Below are positions 1 to 6,108 of a stretch of DNA of 8,590 nt, one piece after another; within the stretch, counting starts at the first letter, position 1; the number at the start of each line of letters is the position of its first letter. The stretch is from positions 1-8,590 of the forward strand of contig CAYLOP010000135.1 in the NCBI GenBank assembly GCA_964385305.1, written 5' to 3'. Source of the stretch: CAYLOP01 sp964385305. Its GTDB lineage: Bacteria > Chloroflexota > Anaerolineae > Anaerolineales > E44-bin32. Both the position numbers and the translations under genes were made by a program. Below the pieces are notes generated by a model. It saw nothing but the letters and a program-made list of their open reading frames with translations, ran no database searches and had not been told where the DNA came from.

Positions 1-140
1 ACCTGCGCTTGGGGCAAGGCCGAGAGAATACAAAGCTGTACTTGAAGGAGAACCCGGAGCTCGTCGAGGAGCTTGAATCGGTAATACGACAGGCGGCCGG
101 TTTGATTACCATAGAGAACGAGCAGGCATTGGAAGGTTAA
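1..140 (+). CDS. recA: RecA recombinase, C-terminal 45 residues (5' end outside window)
   Basis: Reading from base 3, the frame gives 45 codons ending in TAA at 138-140. The peptide begins LRLGQGRENTKLYLKENPEL, which matches the RecA stretch just after the core ATPase domain, where the family carries a G-R-E-N-A/T-K segment followed by L-x-E-N-P-E-L. RecA is the cytoplasmic ATP-dependent strand-exchange protein of homologous recombination, and it triggers LexA self-cleavage in the SOS response. Only the small C-terminal domain is present, so the Walker motifs and DNA-binding loops cannot be checked. The tail is short and not strongly acidic. No recX follows, although recX often lies downstream of recA; the next gene is a lipoprotein 62 bases away. 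Identity is confident despite the short length because the motif is distinctive. Confidence 0.9.
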   Translation, partial: LRLGQGRENTKLYLKENPELVEELESVIRQAAGLITIENEQALEG

Positions 141-166
141 ATCTTATTCTGGGTTGCTTCAGCAAT

Positions 167-195
167 TTGGGGATCTGGATAGGAATAGCTATAAT
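167..195 (+). promoter_or_regulatory. Candidate sigma70-type promoter giving a leaderless lipoprotein mRNA
   Basis: A perfect -10 hexamer TATAAT lies at 190-195. Seventeen bases upstream is TTGGGG (167-172), which shares only the TTG of the -35 consensus. Seven bases separate the -10 box from the ATG at 203, so transcription should begin at or one base before the A of the start codon. No Shine-Dalgarno sequence is visible at a normal distance from that ATG, which fits a leaderless transcript. The gene may also be read through from recA. Confidence 0.5.
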
Positions 196-202
196 CGCGT
201 CC

Positions 203-784
203 ATGCTGACACGGTTTCGCACCCTTGCTCTTGCAATAGTGCTGCTCAGTTCCTGTACACTTCTCACAGCGTGCGGATCCAGGCAGGTTGCTGCTCCGAC
301 GATGGCATGGACCCCCCTGCCCACTGTCAGACCGCAATCGATCCCACCCACAGTTATAACAACAAGAAGCGAGATGCTCCAGCAGGTCGAGGACTGTCTT
401 GACAATGCTCTTTTCGTCGAGGATCTCACCATACAGGATGGGACAATCGTCATCCCGGGTGAAAGGCTCGATAAGCGCTGGTCGGTGCAAAACAGTGGCA
501 CTTGTGATTGGGGGCCTGGCTATTCTCTGGTGCGTTTGGGCGAAGATCCCTTTGTCGGCGTTGACGAGATTGCCCTTTATCCAGCCCGTGCGGGATCATC
601 CGCCATCTGGCAGGTGGTGTTAGAAGCGCCTGAGGAGCCTGGGGATTACTTGAGTCATTGGCAGGCGCAGAATCCCCAAGGCTATCTTTTTGGTGACAGT
701 GTCTTCTTGCTAGTCGTCGTGGAAGAACCGACACCGGTGCCCACCGCAACGCCGCTCATCGATCAAGCGACGGACACGGAATGA
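203..784 (+). CDS. Small secreted lipoprotein with one NBR1-type Ig-like domain
   Basis: The predicted product has 193 residues. Residues 1-24 form a lipoprotein signal: Arg at 4 and 6, a hydrophobic core, then the lipobox L-T-A-C with lipidation Cys24. A Pro/Thr-rich spacer (about 30-52) leads to a beta-rich domain at about 65-173. This domain has the pattern of the NBR1 central (FW, four-tryptophan) Ig-like domain common in Chloroflexota surface proteins: N-terminal Cys65, the K-R-W-S-V-Q-N-S-G-T-C-D-W core (91-103), P-G-D-Y near 146-149, H-W-Q-A-Q-N near 152-157, and a closing run of valines. Cys65 and Cys101 could form a disulfide. The tail (175-185) is again Thr/Pro-rich. I chose ATG 203 over the in-frame TTG at 167 because it starts the signal peptide cleanly and follows a -10 box. 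Such domains are usually thought to bind extracellular ligands; the ligand here is unknown. Confidence 0.8.
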   Translation: MLTRFRTLALAIVLLSSCTLLTACGSRQVAAPTMAWTPLPTVRPQSIPPTVITTRSEMLQQVEDCLDNALFVEDLTIQDGTIVIPGERLDKRWSVQNSGTCDWGPGYSLVRLGEDPFVGVDEIALYPARAGSSAIWQVVLEAPEEPGDYLSHWQAQNPQGYLFGDSVFLLVVVEEPTPVPTATPLIDQATDTE

Positions 785-805
785 TCGTAGGGTAATTCAG
801 AAGAC

Positions 806-836
806 AAAAAGGGCACAGCTGCTGCGCCCTTTTTTT
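806..836. terminator. Bidirectional intrinsic terminator between converging genes
   Basis: Five A's (806-810) precede the arm GGGC (811-814), an A/C mismatch, CAG (816-818), the loop CTG, the arm CTG (822-824), GCCC (826-829) and seven T's (830-836). The A-run and T-run let it work on both strands. It lies 21 bases past the lipoprotein stop and 22 bases past the ahcY stop on the other strand, so it probably ends both transcripts. Confidence 0.85.
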
Positions 837-858
837 GAGTTCGAGTGTAACTCCTGGC

Positions 859-2121
859 TTATGTGCCTTCCTCCCAGGAAGCCAGATACTTCTTCTGCTC
901 CTTGGTAAGCACGTCGATTTCCACGCCCATCGTTTCCAGCTTGAGTCGCGCAATTTCGCGGTCGATGTCTTCGGGGATGGTATAGACCTGATTCTTGAGC
1001 GTTTCACAATGCTGCAGAAGGTATTCGACGGAGAGCGCCTGGTTAGCGAAAGAGAGATCCATGACACTGGCTGGGTGCCCTTCAGCGGCGGAGAGGTTAA
1101 CCAGTCGCCCCTCAGCCAGCAAATTGATCTTGCGCCCATCCGAAAGGGTGTACTGATCCACGAATTGGCGCGCTTTCTTCTTCTCCGTTGCCATGGATTC
1201 CAGGGCAGGAATGTTGATCTCGACGTTGAAGTGACCAGAATTGGAGACGATCGCACCATCCTTCATGACCTCAAGGTGGTGCTTGTCGATCACGTTGATG
1301 TCGCCGGTGAGTGTGCAGAAGATATCGCCTATCGGCGCCGCCTCGATCATGGGCATCACGCGGAACCCATCCATCACGGCCTCCAGCGCAGGGAGGGCTT
1401 CGACCTCGGTGACGATCACGTTGGCTCCCATGCCTCGGGCACGCATCGCCAGCCCGCGGCCGCACCAGCCGTATCCCGCAATGATAAAAGTCTTCCCGGC
1501 AAGCAGGATGTTTGTGGCACGCACGATGCCGTCCAAGGTGGATTGACCTGTGCCATAGCGGTTGTCGAAGAAATGTTTCGTCATGGCATCGTTCACGGCG
1601 ATCACAGGGTAGGCGAGCGCGCCGTCTGCGGCCATGGCTCGGAGACGGATCACGCCAGTAGTCGTCTCCTCGGTGCCACCGAGAGTGCTATCCAGCAGTT
1701 CGCGGCGATCCTTATGGAGCGTGCTGAGCAAATCAGCACCATCATCCATCGTCACAGCAGGTCCAATGTCTAATGCGGAATGGATGTGTTTGTAATAGGT
1801 CTTGTTATCTTCCCCTTTGATGGCGTGCACGGGGATTTCAAAGTGCGACACCAAGGAGGCTGCGACATCATCTTGTGTGGAGAGTGGATTGGACGCGCAT
1901 AAGATGACATCCGCGCCGCCGCTTTGCAGGGTTTGCATTAGATTGGCAGTTTCCGTCGTCACGTGAAGACAAGCGGATATGCGCGTGCCTTTTAGCGGTT
2001 GTTCTTTTGTAAACCGTTCCCGCACCTGTCGCAAGACGGGCATTTCCTGCTCCGCCCACTCGATCCTCCGTCGTCCGCCATCTGCTAATTGCAGGTCTTT
2101 TACATCATACTCAAGGCTCAT
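859..2121 (-). CDS. ahcY: Adenosylhomocysteinase, short archaeal/Thermotoga-like form
   Basis: The 420-residue product should catalyse the reversible, NAD-dependent hydrolysis of S-adenosylhomocysteine to homocysteine and adenosine in the cytoplasm. Visible family marks are the substrate segment L-H-V-T-T-E-T-A (52-59, His53), M-D-D-G (125-128, Asp127), E-E-T-T-T-G-V (151-157), the Lys182/Asp186 pair in T-K-H-F-F-D-N, the NAD-binding loop G-Y-G-W-C-G (216-221), S-G-H-F-N (295-299, His297) and E-G-H-P (347-350). It lacks the roughly 40-residue insert and the C-terminal Lys/Tyr tail of the long plant, animal and proteobacterial enzymes, and has R-Y-G-T-G-Q-S where those have a Cys-containing segment. 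The ATG at 2121 has GGAG six bases upstream. It is last in the minus-strand cluster and ends at the shared terminator. Some archaeal relatives prefer S-inosylhomocysteine; the linked adenosine kinase argues for the adenosyl substrate here. Confidence 0.95.
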   Translation of the reverse strand: MSLEYDVKDLQLADGGRRRIEWAEQEMPVLRQVRERFTKEQPLKGTRISACLHVTTETANLMQTLQSGGADVILCASNPLSTQDDVAASLVSHFEIPVHAIKGEDNKTYYKHIHSALDIGPAVTMDDGADLLSTLHKDRRELLDSTLGGTEETTTGVIRLRAMAADGALAYPVIAVNDAMTKHFFDNRYGTGQSTLDGIVRATNILLAGKTFIIAGYGWCGRGLAMRARGMGANVIVTEVEALPALEAVMDGFRVMPMIEAAPIGDIFCTLTGDINVIDKHHLEVMKDGAIVSNSGHFNVEINIPALESMATEKKKARQFVDQYTLSDGRKINLLAEGRLVNLSAAEGHPASVMDLSFANQALSVEYLLQHCETLKNQVYTIPEDIDREIARLKLETMGVEIDVLTKEQKKYLASWEEGT

Positions 2122-2156
2122 GAAAAACTCCGTTTAAGATGATCTCTTGCATCCCA

Positions 2157-2183
2157 GATTGATGTTTCACATATTCACCAATC
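2157..2183 (-). other. Hairpin directly after the aldo/keto reductase stop codon
   Basis: On the minus strand GATTGGTG and CATCAATC can pair over 8 base pairs (one G-U wobble) around an 11-base loop. The arm begins on the base after the TAA of the upstream gene. No T-run follows, so it does not look like a factor-independent terminator. It may be an mRNA processing or stability element between the reductase and ahcY; that role is inferred. Confidence 0.4.
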
Positions 2184-3155
2184 TTACCACGCATAAGCTT
2201 CAGGGGCTTCACCACCTGGGCCTGGCCAGATCTCATCCAACTTCTGCATGGCTTCTTCGTCTAGGTGGATTTCGAGTGCGCGCAGATTTCCCTCGAACTG
2301 CTCGAGTGTGCGTGGTCCAATGATCGGTGCCGTGACTACGGGGTTGTGCAGCAACCAGGCCAGGGCTACATCTGCAGGCTGTTCTCCGAGGTCTTCGCAG
2401 AAGGCCTCATAAGCCCGCATCTGTTCGGCATGTTGTACGGTCGATTCCTTAACATGTTCGGACATGCGGCGACCATCCGGAGAAGACTCGCTGGAACCAG
2501 CCAGCATGCCGCTTGCTAAAGGACTCCAGGGGATCAACCCTAAGCCGTAGCTCTTACAGGCGGGGATTACTTCAAGCTCAATCGTACGCGCGTTGAGATT
2601 GTAGAGGCTTTGCTCGGAGACCAACCCAAGGAAGTTGCGCGATACCGCACTGCATTGCGCCTGAGCGATGTGCCAACCGGCGAAGTTGCTGCTACCTACG
2701 TAGAGCACCTTGCCCTCACGAACAAGCTGTTCCATCGCCTGCCAAATTTCATCCCAGGGTGTCTGGCGGTAGATGTGGTGCATTTGGTAGAGATCGATGT
2801 GATCCGTCTGCATCCGGCGCAAACTTTCCTCGCATGCGCGCCGGATGTGATAGGCGGAGAGCCGGCTCTCGTTCGGTCTCTCCCCCATCTTCCCATAGAC
2901 CTTCGTGGCTAGCACAATCTGCTCGCGGCGGCTGCCTCCTTGTGCAAGCCAACGGCCGAGGATCGATTCGGTGATACCCTTTCCAAGCTGCCAGCCGTAT
3001 ACGTTGGCGGTGTCGAAGAAATTGATGCCGGCTTCAAGGGCATGATCCATGACCGTGAAGCTGTCTGTCTCGCTCGTCTTTGGACCGAAATTCATCGTGC
3101 CAAGGCAAAGCCTGCTGACTTTAAGACCTGTGCGTCCGAGGAATGTGTATTCCAT
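2184..3155 (-). CDS. Aldo/keto reductase family oxidoreductase
   Basis: The 323-residue product is a full-length, single-domain (alpha/beta)8 barrel of the aldo/keto reductase superfamily, expected to use NADPH to reduce an aldehyde or ketone in the cytoplasm. The catalytic tetrad is intact: Asp48 and Tyr53 in F-F-D-T-A-N-V-Y-G, Lys85 in L-A-T-K-V-Y-G and His126 in Y-Q-M-H-H. The N-terminus (M-E-Y-T-F-L-G-R-T-G-L-K-V-S) is typical of the Kv-beta/YghZ-like branch. The C-terminal cofactor segment I-I-G-P-R-T-L-E-Q (278-286) is present. ATG 3155 has a very strong Shine-Dalgarno sequence. The gene lies 140 bases after the GNAT gene and 62 bases before ahcY. The substrate cannot be read from the sequence. 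A role in reducing an aldehyde from SAM by-product salvage is possible from context only; a general detoxification reductase is equally likely. Confidence 0.9.
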   Translation of the reverse strand: MEYTFLGRTGLKVSRLCLGTMNFGPKTSETDSFTVMDHALEAGINFFDTANVYGWQLGKGITESILGRWLAQGGSRREQIVLATKVYGKMGERPNESRLSAYHIRRACEESLRRMQTDHIDLYQMHHIYRQTPWDEIWQAMEQLVREGKVLYVGSSNFAGWHIAQAQCSAVSRNFLGLVSEQSLYNLNARTIELEVIPACKSYGLGLIPWSPLASGMLAGSSESSPDGRRMSEHVKESTVQHAEQMRAYEAFCEDLGEQPADVALAWLLHNPVVTAPIIGPRTLEQFEGNLRALEIHLDEEAMQKLDEIWPGPGGEAPEAYAW

Positions 3156-3159
3156 CTTG

Positions 3160-3169
3160 CCTCCCCTCC
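3160..3169 (-). promoter_or_regulatory. Strong double Shine-Dalgarno site for the aldo/keto reductase
   Basis: On the minus strand GGAGGGGAGG ends four bases before the ATG at 3155. It holds two overlapping anti-16S matches and is the strongest ribosome binding site in the window. The rest of the gap 3170-3295 shows only isolated AT-rich hexamers without a paired -35 box and no terminator, so a separate promoter here is unproven. Confidence 0.7.
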
Positions 3170-3295
3170 GCTACATCGCTGATTGAGACGATATCTTACT
3201 ACATTAAATTTCCTGTACTGGGTACCCCCGTCGTGCAACGGAGCTTGACTACCTTTGGTTGGAATTGGTCACGGTTTGAATTCTTGGTGGGATGT

Positions 3296-4051
3296 TCAGG
3301 GTAGGATCTCGCCGAATCCTTCTTGATAAGTGCAGTGCCAACGGAATCCCAACTGTTGATAACATCGAATGGCGGGCTCATTATCCGTCGCGACATTTAA
3401 TACGATGGTTTCGATGTTTGCTTCAAGCAGCGCACACACAACCGCACCACAAACGACGGATGCCAAGCCGTGACCACGCCGGCTAGGGCGGGTGAAAACA
3501 TTCCCTAAAGCCGCGACCTTTGCCCAGCGTGACATGATGTGTACGCCCGCGATGGAGACCAACGTTCCGCGTTCAAAATAACCGTAGAAGGGCGCATCCT
3601 CAATCTGCTTGGGGTGAAAGGAGTCTGGGCGATCCGGATGCTCACCAAAAAGATCAATGATGGCTGGGAGATCCTCACGTTGCAGTTGTCGCATCGCATG
3701 ACTTGATGTGGTGCATTCGACCCGCTGGTCGAGAACCATGCGCCACATGCTTTGCTCACCCTGCGGTCTCAATTTTGCATCGATCATCGCTCTCAGATCG
3801 CGCTGGAGCGCGAATTGGTATTGCCCCGGTGGGACATGCTCGAATAGCGGGCTTGTTTCGTCCGGTGTGCCGTGAGCGAAAAGGATCGGTGGGTCCAAGC
3901 CCCGGTAGAGCAGAAGCACAGCATTCTGGTTGGTGTGCCATGTGCTTCGCAGATCTTCAGCAGGATCCAGGTCGGCTAAAGCGTAGCCACACCAGATGGG
4001 ATCTGTTTTGAGCAGGCGATGGATGTGGCTCCGTGATTCTTCATCCATCAC
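3296..4051 (-). CDS. GNAT-family N-acetyltransferase
   Basis: The 251-residue product has a recognisable acetyl-CoA-binding GNAT fold in its C-terminal half. Residues 118-185 form the N-lobe, ending in a strand that runs into N-V-F-T-R-P. Motif A follows as R-R-G-H-G-L-A (191-197), then the beta strand I-V-L-N-V-A-T-D-N (216-224) and A-I-R-C-Y-Q-Q-L-G-F (227-236), the classic motif B. The first 110 residues resemble the N-terminal region of two-lobed GNAT proteins but lack a second motif A, so that half probably shapes the substrate site. The acceptor could be a small-molecule amine or a protein; nothing in the sequence decides. The start is GTG 4051, overlapping the adenosine kinase stop as GTGA, or the next codon, ATG 4048; both imply coupled translation. 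It may be a passenger in the operon. Confidence 0.85.
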   Translation of the reverse strand: MMDEESRSHIHRLLKTDPIWCGYALADLDPAEDLRSTWHTNQNAVLLLYRGLDPPILFAHGTPDETSPLFEHVPPGQYQFALQRDLRAMIDAKLRPQGEQSMWRMVLDQRVECTTSSHAMRQLQREDLPAIIDLFGEHPDRPDSFHPKQIEDAPFYGYFERGTLVSIAGVHIMSRWAKVAALGNVFTRPSRRGHGLASVVCGAVVCALLEANIETIVLNVATDNEPAIRCYQQLGFRWHCTYQEGFGEILP

Positions 4052-5001
4052 AGGAGTTGATCCAGCTCCTGGTGGTCGTCGAAGTGGTTTCGAAAACGCT
4101 TGATAAAGGTGGGCAGGTCGAACTGGTGACCTTGCGGCCCATCGGCTTCCAGACAGTAGGTGGCTGCCAGTACCCCCATCTGGCCACAGCGTTCAAAACC
4201 GAGTTGGTGGAGGTATCCTTTTAGGAAGCCGGCGCGGAAAGCGTCGCCTACGCCCGTAGGGTCCTTGATCAACTTCGGTGCGACCGCGTTGATGTGGTTC
4301 TGACCTTGATTCGAGTAGATATCCGCGCCTTTCTCCCCGCGTGTGATCACGACAAATTCGGTGTGGCTGCGAACCTCATCCAAATCCATCCCTGTTTTCT
4401 CTTCGATCAGTTCAAACTCGTAATCGTTGGTGAAGAGCGCCAGACATCCTTTAATCCCACTTGATAAAGCCGCGGCGTCCATTCGCACAATCTGTTGGCT
4501 GGGATCATAGAAATAGGGAATGTCCATTTGGCAGCATTCGTGAGCGTAATTGATCATGGCCTGTGGATCATTGGGGGAGATCACAGCCAGATCGGGTTTT
4601 TCAGGCAGATCGCTAAAAGAAAGGTCTGATGCATGGGCCATCGCGCCAGTGAAGAAGCTGGCGATCTGGGCGTTGGTTTGATCGGTGGTCACGAAAAAGG
4701 ACGCCGTGAGCATATCTGGGACAGTCTTCACCGTACTCATATCCACACCTTGGTCTTCAAGCCAGGCTTTATGGTCAGCAAAATCTTTGCCTACTGTCGC
4801 CATCACCTTTGGCCTCTCGCCGAGAAGCGCCAGCGTGTAAGCGATATTCGCGGCGATGCCTCCTGGTCTGCGTATGAGGGTGTCTACAAGGAACGAAAGG
4901 CTGATTCTGTCGAGATGGTCGGGAAGAATGTACTCCACGAATTGACCCGGGAAGGTCATCAAATAATCGAAAGCGATGGATCCTGTCAGGACGATGTTCA
5001 T
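4048..5001 (-). CDS. adoK: Adenosine kinase, PfkB/ribokinase family, mycobacterial AdoK-like
   Basis: The 317-residue product is a PfkB-family kinase predicted to phosphorylate adenosine to AMP with ATP. The C-terminal PfkB signature D-P-T-G-V-G-D-A-F-R-A-G-F (247-259) is intact, with catalytic Asp253 and the G-V-G-D anion hole. The N-terminus T-G-S-I-A-F-D-Y-L-M (6-15) with Asp12, the S-L-S-F-L-V-D stretch (34-40), the G-G-I-A-A-N motif (47-52) and D-F-A-D-H-K-A-W-L (73-81) closely match, from memory, the Mycobacterium tuberculosis adenosine kinase Rv2202c rather than ribokinase or fructokinase. Length fits that family (about 324 residues). ATG 5001 overlaps the mtnA stop as ATGA. Linkage to ahcY in the same cluster supports adenosine as substrate. 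Automatic annotation would probably read only 'carbohydrate kinase'; a ribose or methylthioribose kinase is the alternative. Confidence 0.85.
   Translation of the reverse strand: MNIVLTGSIAFDYLMTFPGQFVEYILPDHLDRISLSFLVDTLIRRPGGIAANIAYTLALLGERPKVMATVGKDFADHKAWLEDQGVDMSTVKTVPDMLTASFFVTTDQTNAQIASFFTGAMAHASDLSFSDLPEKPDLAVISPNDPQAMINYAHECCQMDIPYFYDPSQQIVRMDAAALSSGIKGCLALFTNDYEFELIEEKTGMDLDEVRSHTEFVVITRGEKGADIYSNQGQNHINAVAPKLIKDPTGVGDAFRAGFLKGYLHQLGFERCGQMGVLAATYCLEADGPQGHQFDLPTFIKRFRNHFDDHQELDQLL
4051..4071 (-). other. Hairpin occluding the GNAT ribosome binding site
   Basis: On the minus strand CAGGAG (4071-4066) is a perfect inverted match to CTCCTG (4056-4051), with a 9-base loop. The first arm holds the only Shine-Dalgarno-like AGGAG upstream of the GNAT start, and the second arm runs into the GTG codon. 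Ribosomes finishing the adenosine kinase gene would melt it, so the arrangement fits strict translational coupling. This is inferred from the sequence only. Confidence 0.4.
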
Positions 5002-6053
5002 GCGTTTTGACCCTCGTTCACGGCATCTGAAAGTGCTGACGGAAAAGGTGGGCGCAAGATGCCAACTTCTGTGATAAAGGCGGTTATGAATCGATGGGGC
5101 GTGATATCAAAGGCGGGGTTGCGTGCCCGGCTGTGAGGAGGTGCGATCGGCTGGCCGTGGTGAGAGAGGCTGAGCACCTCGGCTGGGTCGCGCTCTTCAA
5201 TCGGAATCAACTCGCCAGAGTCCAGTCCGAGATCGATGGTTGAGGTGGGGAGGACGCAGTAGAAGGGGACCTGATTATCGGCGGCCGCAAGCGCAAGCAT
5301 GTAGGTGCCGATCTTGTTAGCCACGTCGCCGTTTGCCGCCACACGATCAGCACCGACAAAGACACTCTGTACCTGCCCCCTTCGCAGGAAGTGACCGGCA
5401 GCATTGTCTGTGATGATCTCATAGGATATGCCGTATTGGTCGAGCTCCCATGCTGTGAGACGCGCACCTTGCAGGCGAGGGCGGGTTTCATCGACGAGCA
5501 CGTGAATCCGCTTTCCTTGCTCATGCGCTGTTCGGATCACCCCCAGCGCGGTTCCATAATCCACCGTGGCCAACGCGCCGGTGTTGCAGTGGTGGAGCAG
5601 CGTATCCCCGTCGGAGATAAGTTGAGCGCCATGTTGTCCCATCCTGCGGTTGATCTCGACGTCCTCATCCGCCAGGCGTTGCGCCTCCTGGATCAAGGAA
5701 TCGCGCAGGCTTTGTGGTTCCCCCCCCATTGCCCCGGCGGCCTTAAGCATGCGATCGAGCGCCCATCCAAGGTTCACCGCCGTGGGGCGAGAGGCGCGCA
5801 GGGTACGAGCTGCCTCCTCAAGGTCTTCGTGTAGGTCCTCGGTAGTGGTGGCAGTGGACAGGCTGCCGGCCAGTGCGAGGCCAAACGCTGCAGCCGCGCC
5901 GATCGCCGGTGCGCCGCGCACAGCCATCTGGCGGATGGCATCGGCAACCTCCTCGGGCTTCTTCAAGATGAGTTCCTGGAACACAGCGGGAAGGAGCCGC
6001 TGATCGATCATGCGTACAGCAGGGATATCTGGATCCCAAGAGACGGTTCGCAC
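4998..6053 (-). CDS. mtnA: S-methyl-5-thioribose-1-phosphate isomerase
   Basis: The 351-residue product is a full-length member of the MtnA / eIF2B-related family. It converts methylthioribose 1-phosphate to methylthioribulose 1-phosphate, the isomerase step of methylthioadenosine salvage, in the cytoplasm. Key marks are M-A-V-R-G-A-P-A-I-G (43-52), H-C-N-T-G-A-L-A (155-162) with catalytic Cys156, G-A-D-R-V-A-A-N-G-D (234-243) with catalytic Asp236, N-K-I-G-T-Y (246-251) and R-N-P-A-F-D-I-T-P (311-319). The start is GTG 6053: an in-frame TGA lies three codons upstream, GAGG precedes it, and the M-R-T-V-x-W-D opening matches the family. It is the first gene of the minus-strand cluster and overlaps the adenosine kinase gene by 4 bases. 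Related MtnA enzymes can also accept 5-deoxyribose 1-phosphate, so a role in 5'-deoxyadenosine disposal is possible. Confidence 0.95.
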   Translation of the reverse strand: MRTVSWDPDIPAVRMIDQRLLPAVFQELILKKPEEVADAIRQMAVRGAPAIGAAAAFGLALAGSLSTATTTEDLHEDLEEAARTLRASRPTAVNLGWALDRMLKAAGAMGGEPQSLRDSLIQEAQRLADEDVEINRRMGQHGAQLISDGDTLLHHCNTGALATVDYGTALGVIRTAHEQGKRIHVLVDETRPRLQGARLTAWELDQYGISYEIITDNAAGHFLRRGQVQSVFVGADRVAANGDVANKIGTYMLALAAADNQVPFYCVLPTSTIDLGLDSGELIPIEERDPAEVLSLSHHGQPIAPPHSRARNPAFDITPHRFITAFITEVGILRPPFPSALSDAVNEGQNA

Positions 6054-6074
6054 ATCCCCTCACATAAATGGTCG

Positions 6075-6086
6075 CTCCCATGGGAG
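6075..6086. promoter_or_regulatory. Perfect 12-base palindrome in the mtnA leader
   Basis: CTCCCATGGGAG is a perfect palindrome 22 bases upstream of the mtnA GTG, inside the divergent control region. It would suit a dimeric regulator acting on mtnA, or a short hairpin in the leader. A 12-base palindrome can arise by chance, so the function is uncertain. Confidence 0.3.
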
Positions 6087-6108
6087 AGCGCATCAGTCAG
6101 TAGGCGTG

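Noticed and set aside
154..165. TTGCTTCAGCAA inverted repeat followed by three T's after recA
   Set aside because: The stem is only 4-5 base pairs with a minimal loop and the T-run is too short for a convincing terminator.
835..1773. Long plus-strand open frame (312 codons) antisense to ahcY
   Set aside because: It lies entirely opposite a gene with all adenosylhomocysteinase motifs, its translation is His/Asp/Arg-rich with no recognisable fold, and no ribosome binding site was noted. It is a shadow of ahcY codon bias.
2122..2183. Possible SAH or SAM riboswitch upstream of ahcY
   Set aside because: The gap is only 62 bases and shows no conserved SAH-riboswitch core or SAM-riboswitch helices; one simple hairpin explains the visible structure.
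3156..3295. Separate promoter for the reductase and ahcY in the 140-base gap
   Set aside because: TTTAAT and TAAGAT occur on the minus strand but neither has a -35-like hexamer at 16-18 bases, so the signal is not above chance for an AT-rich stretch.
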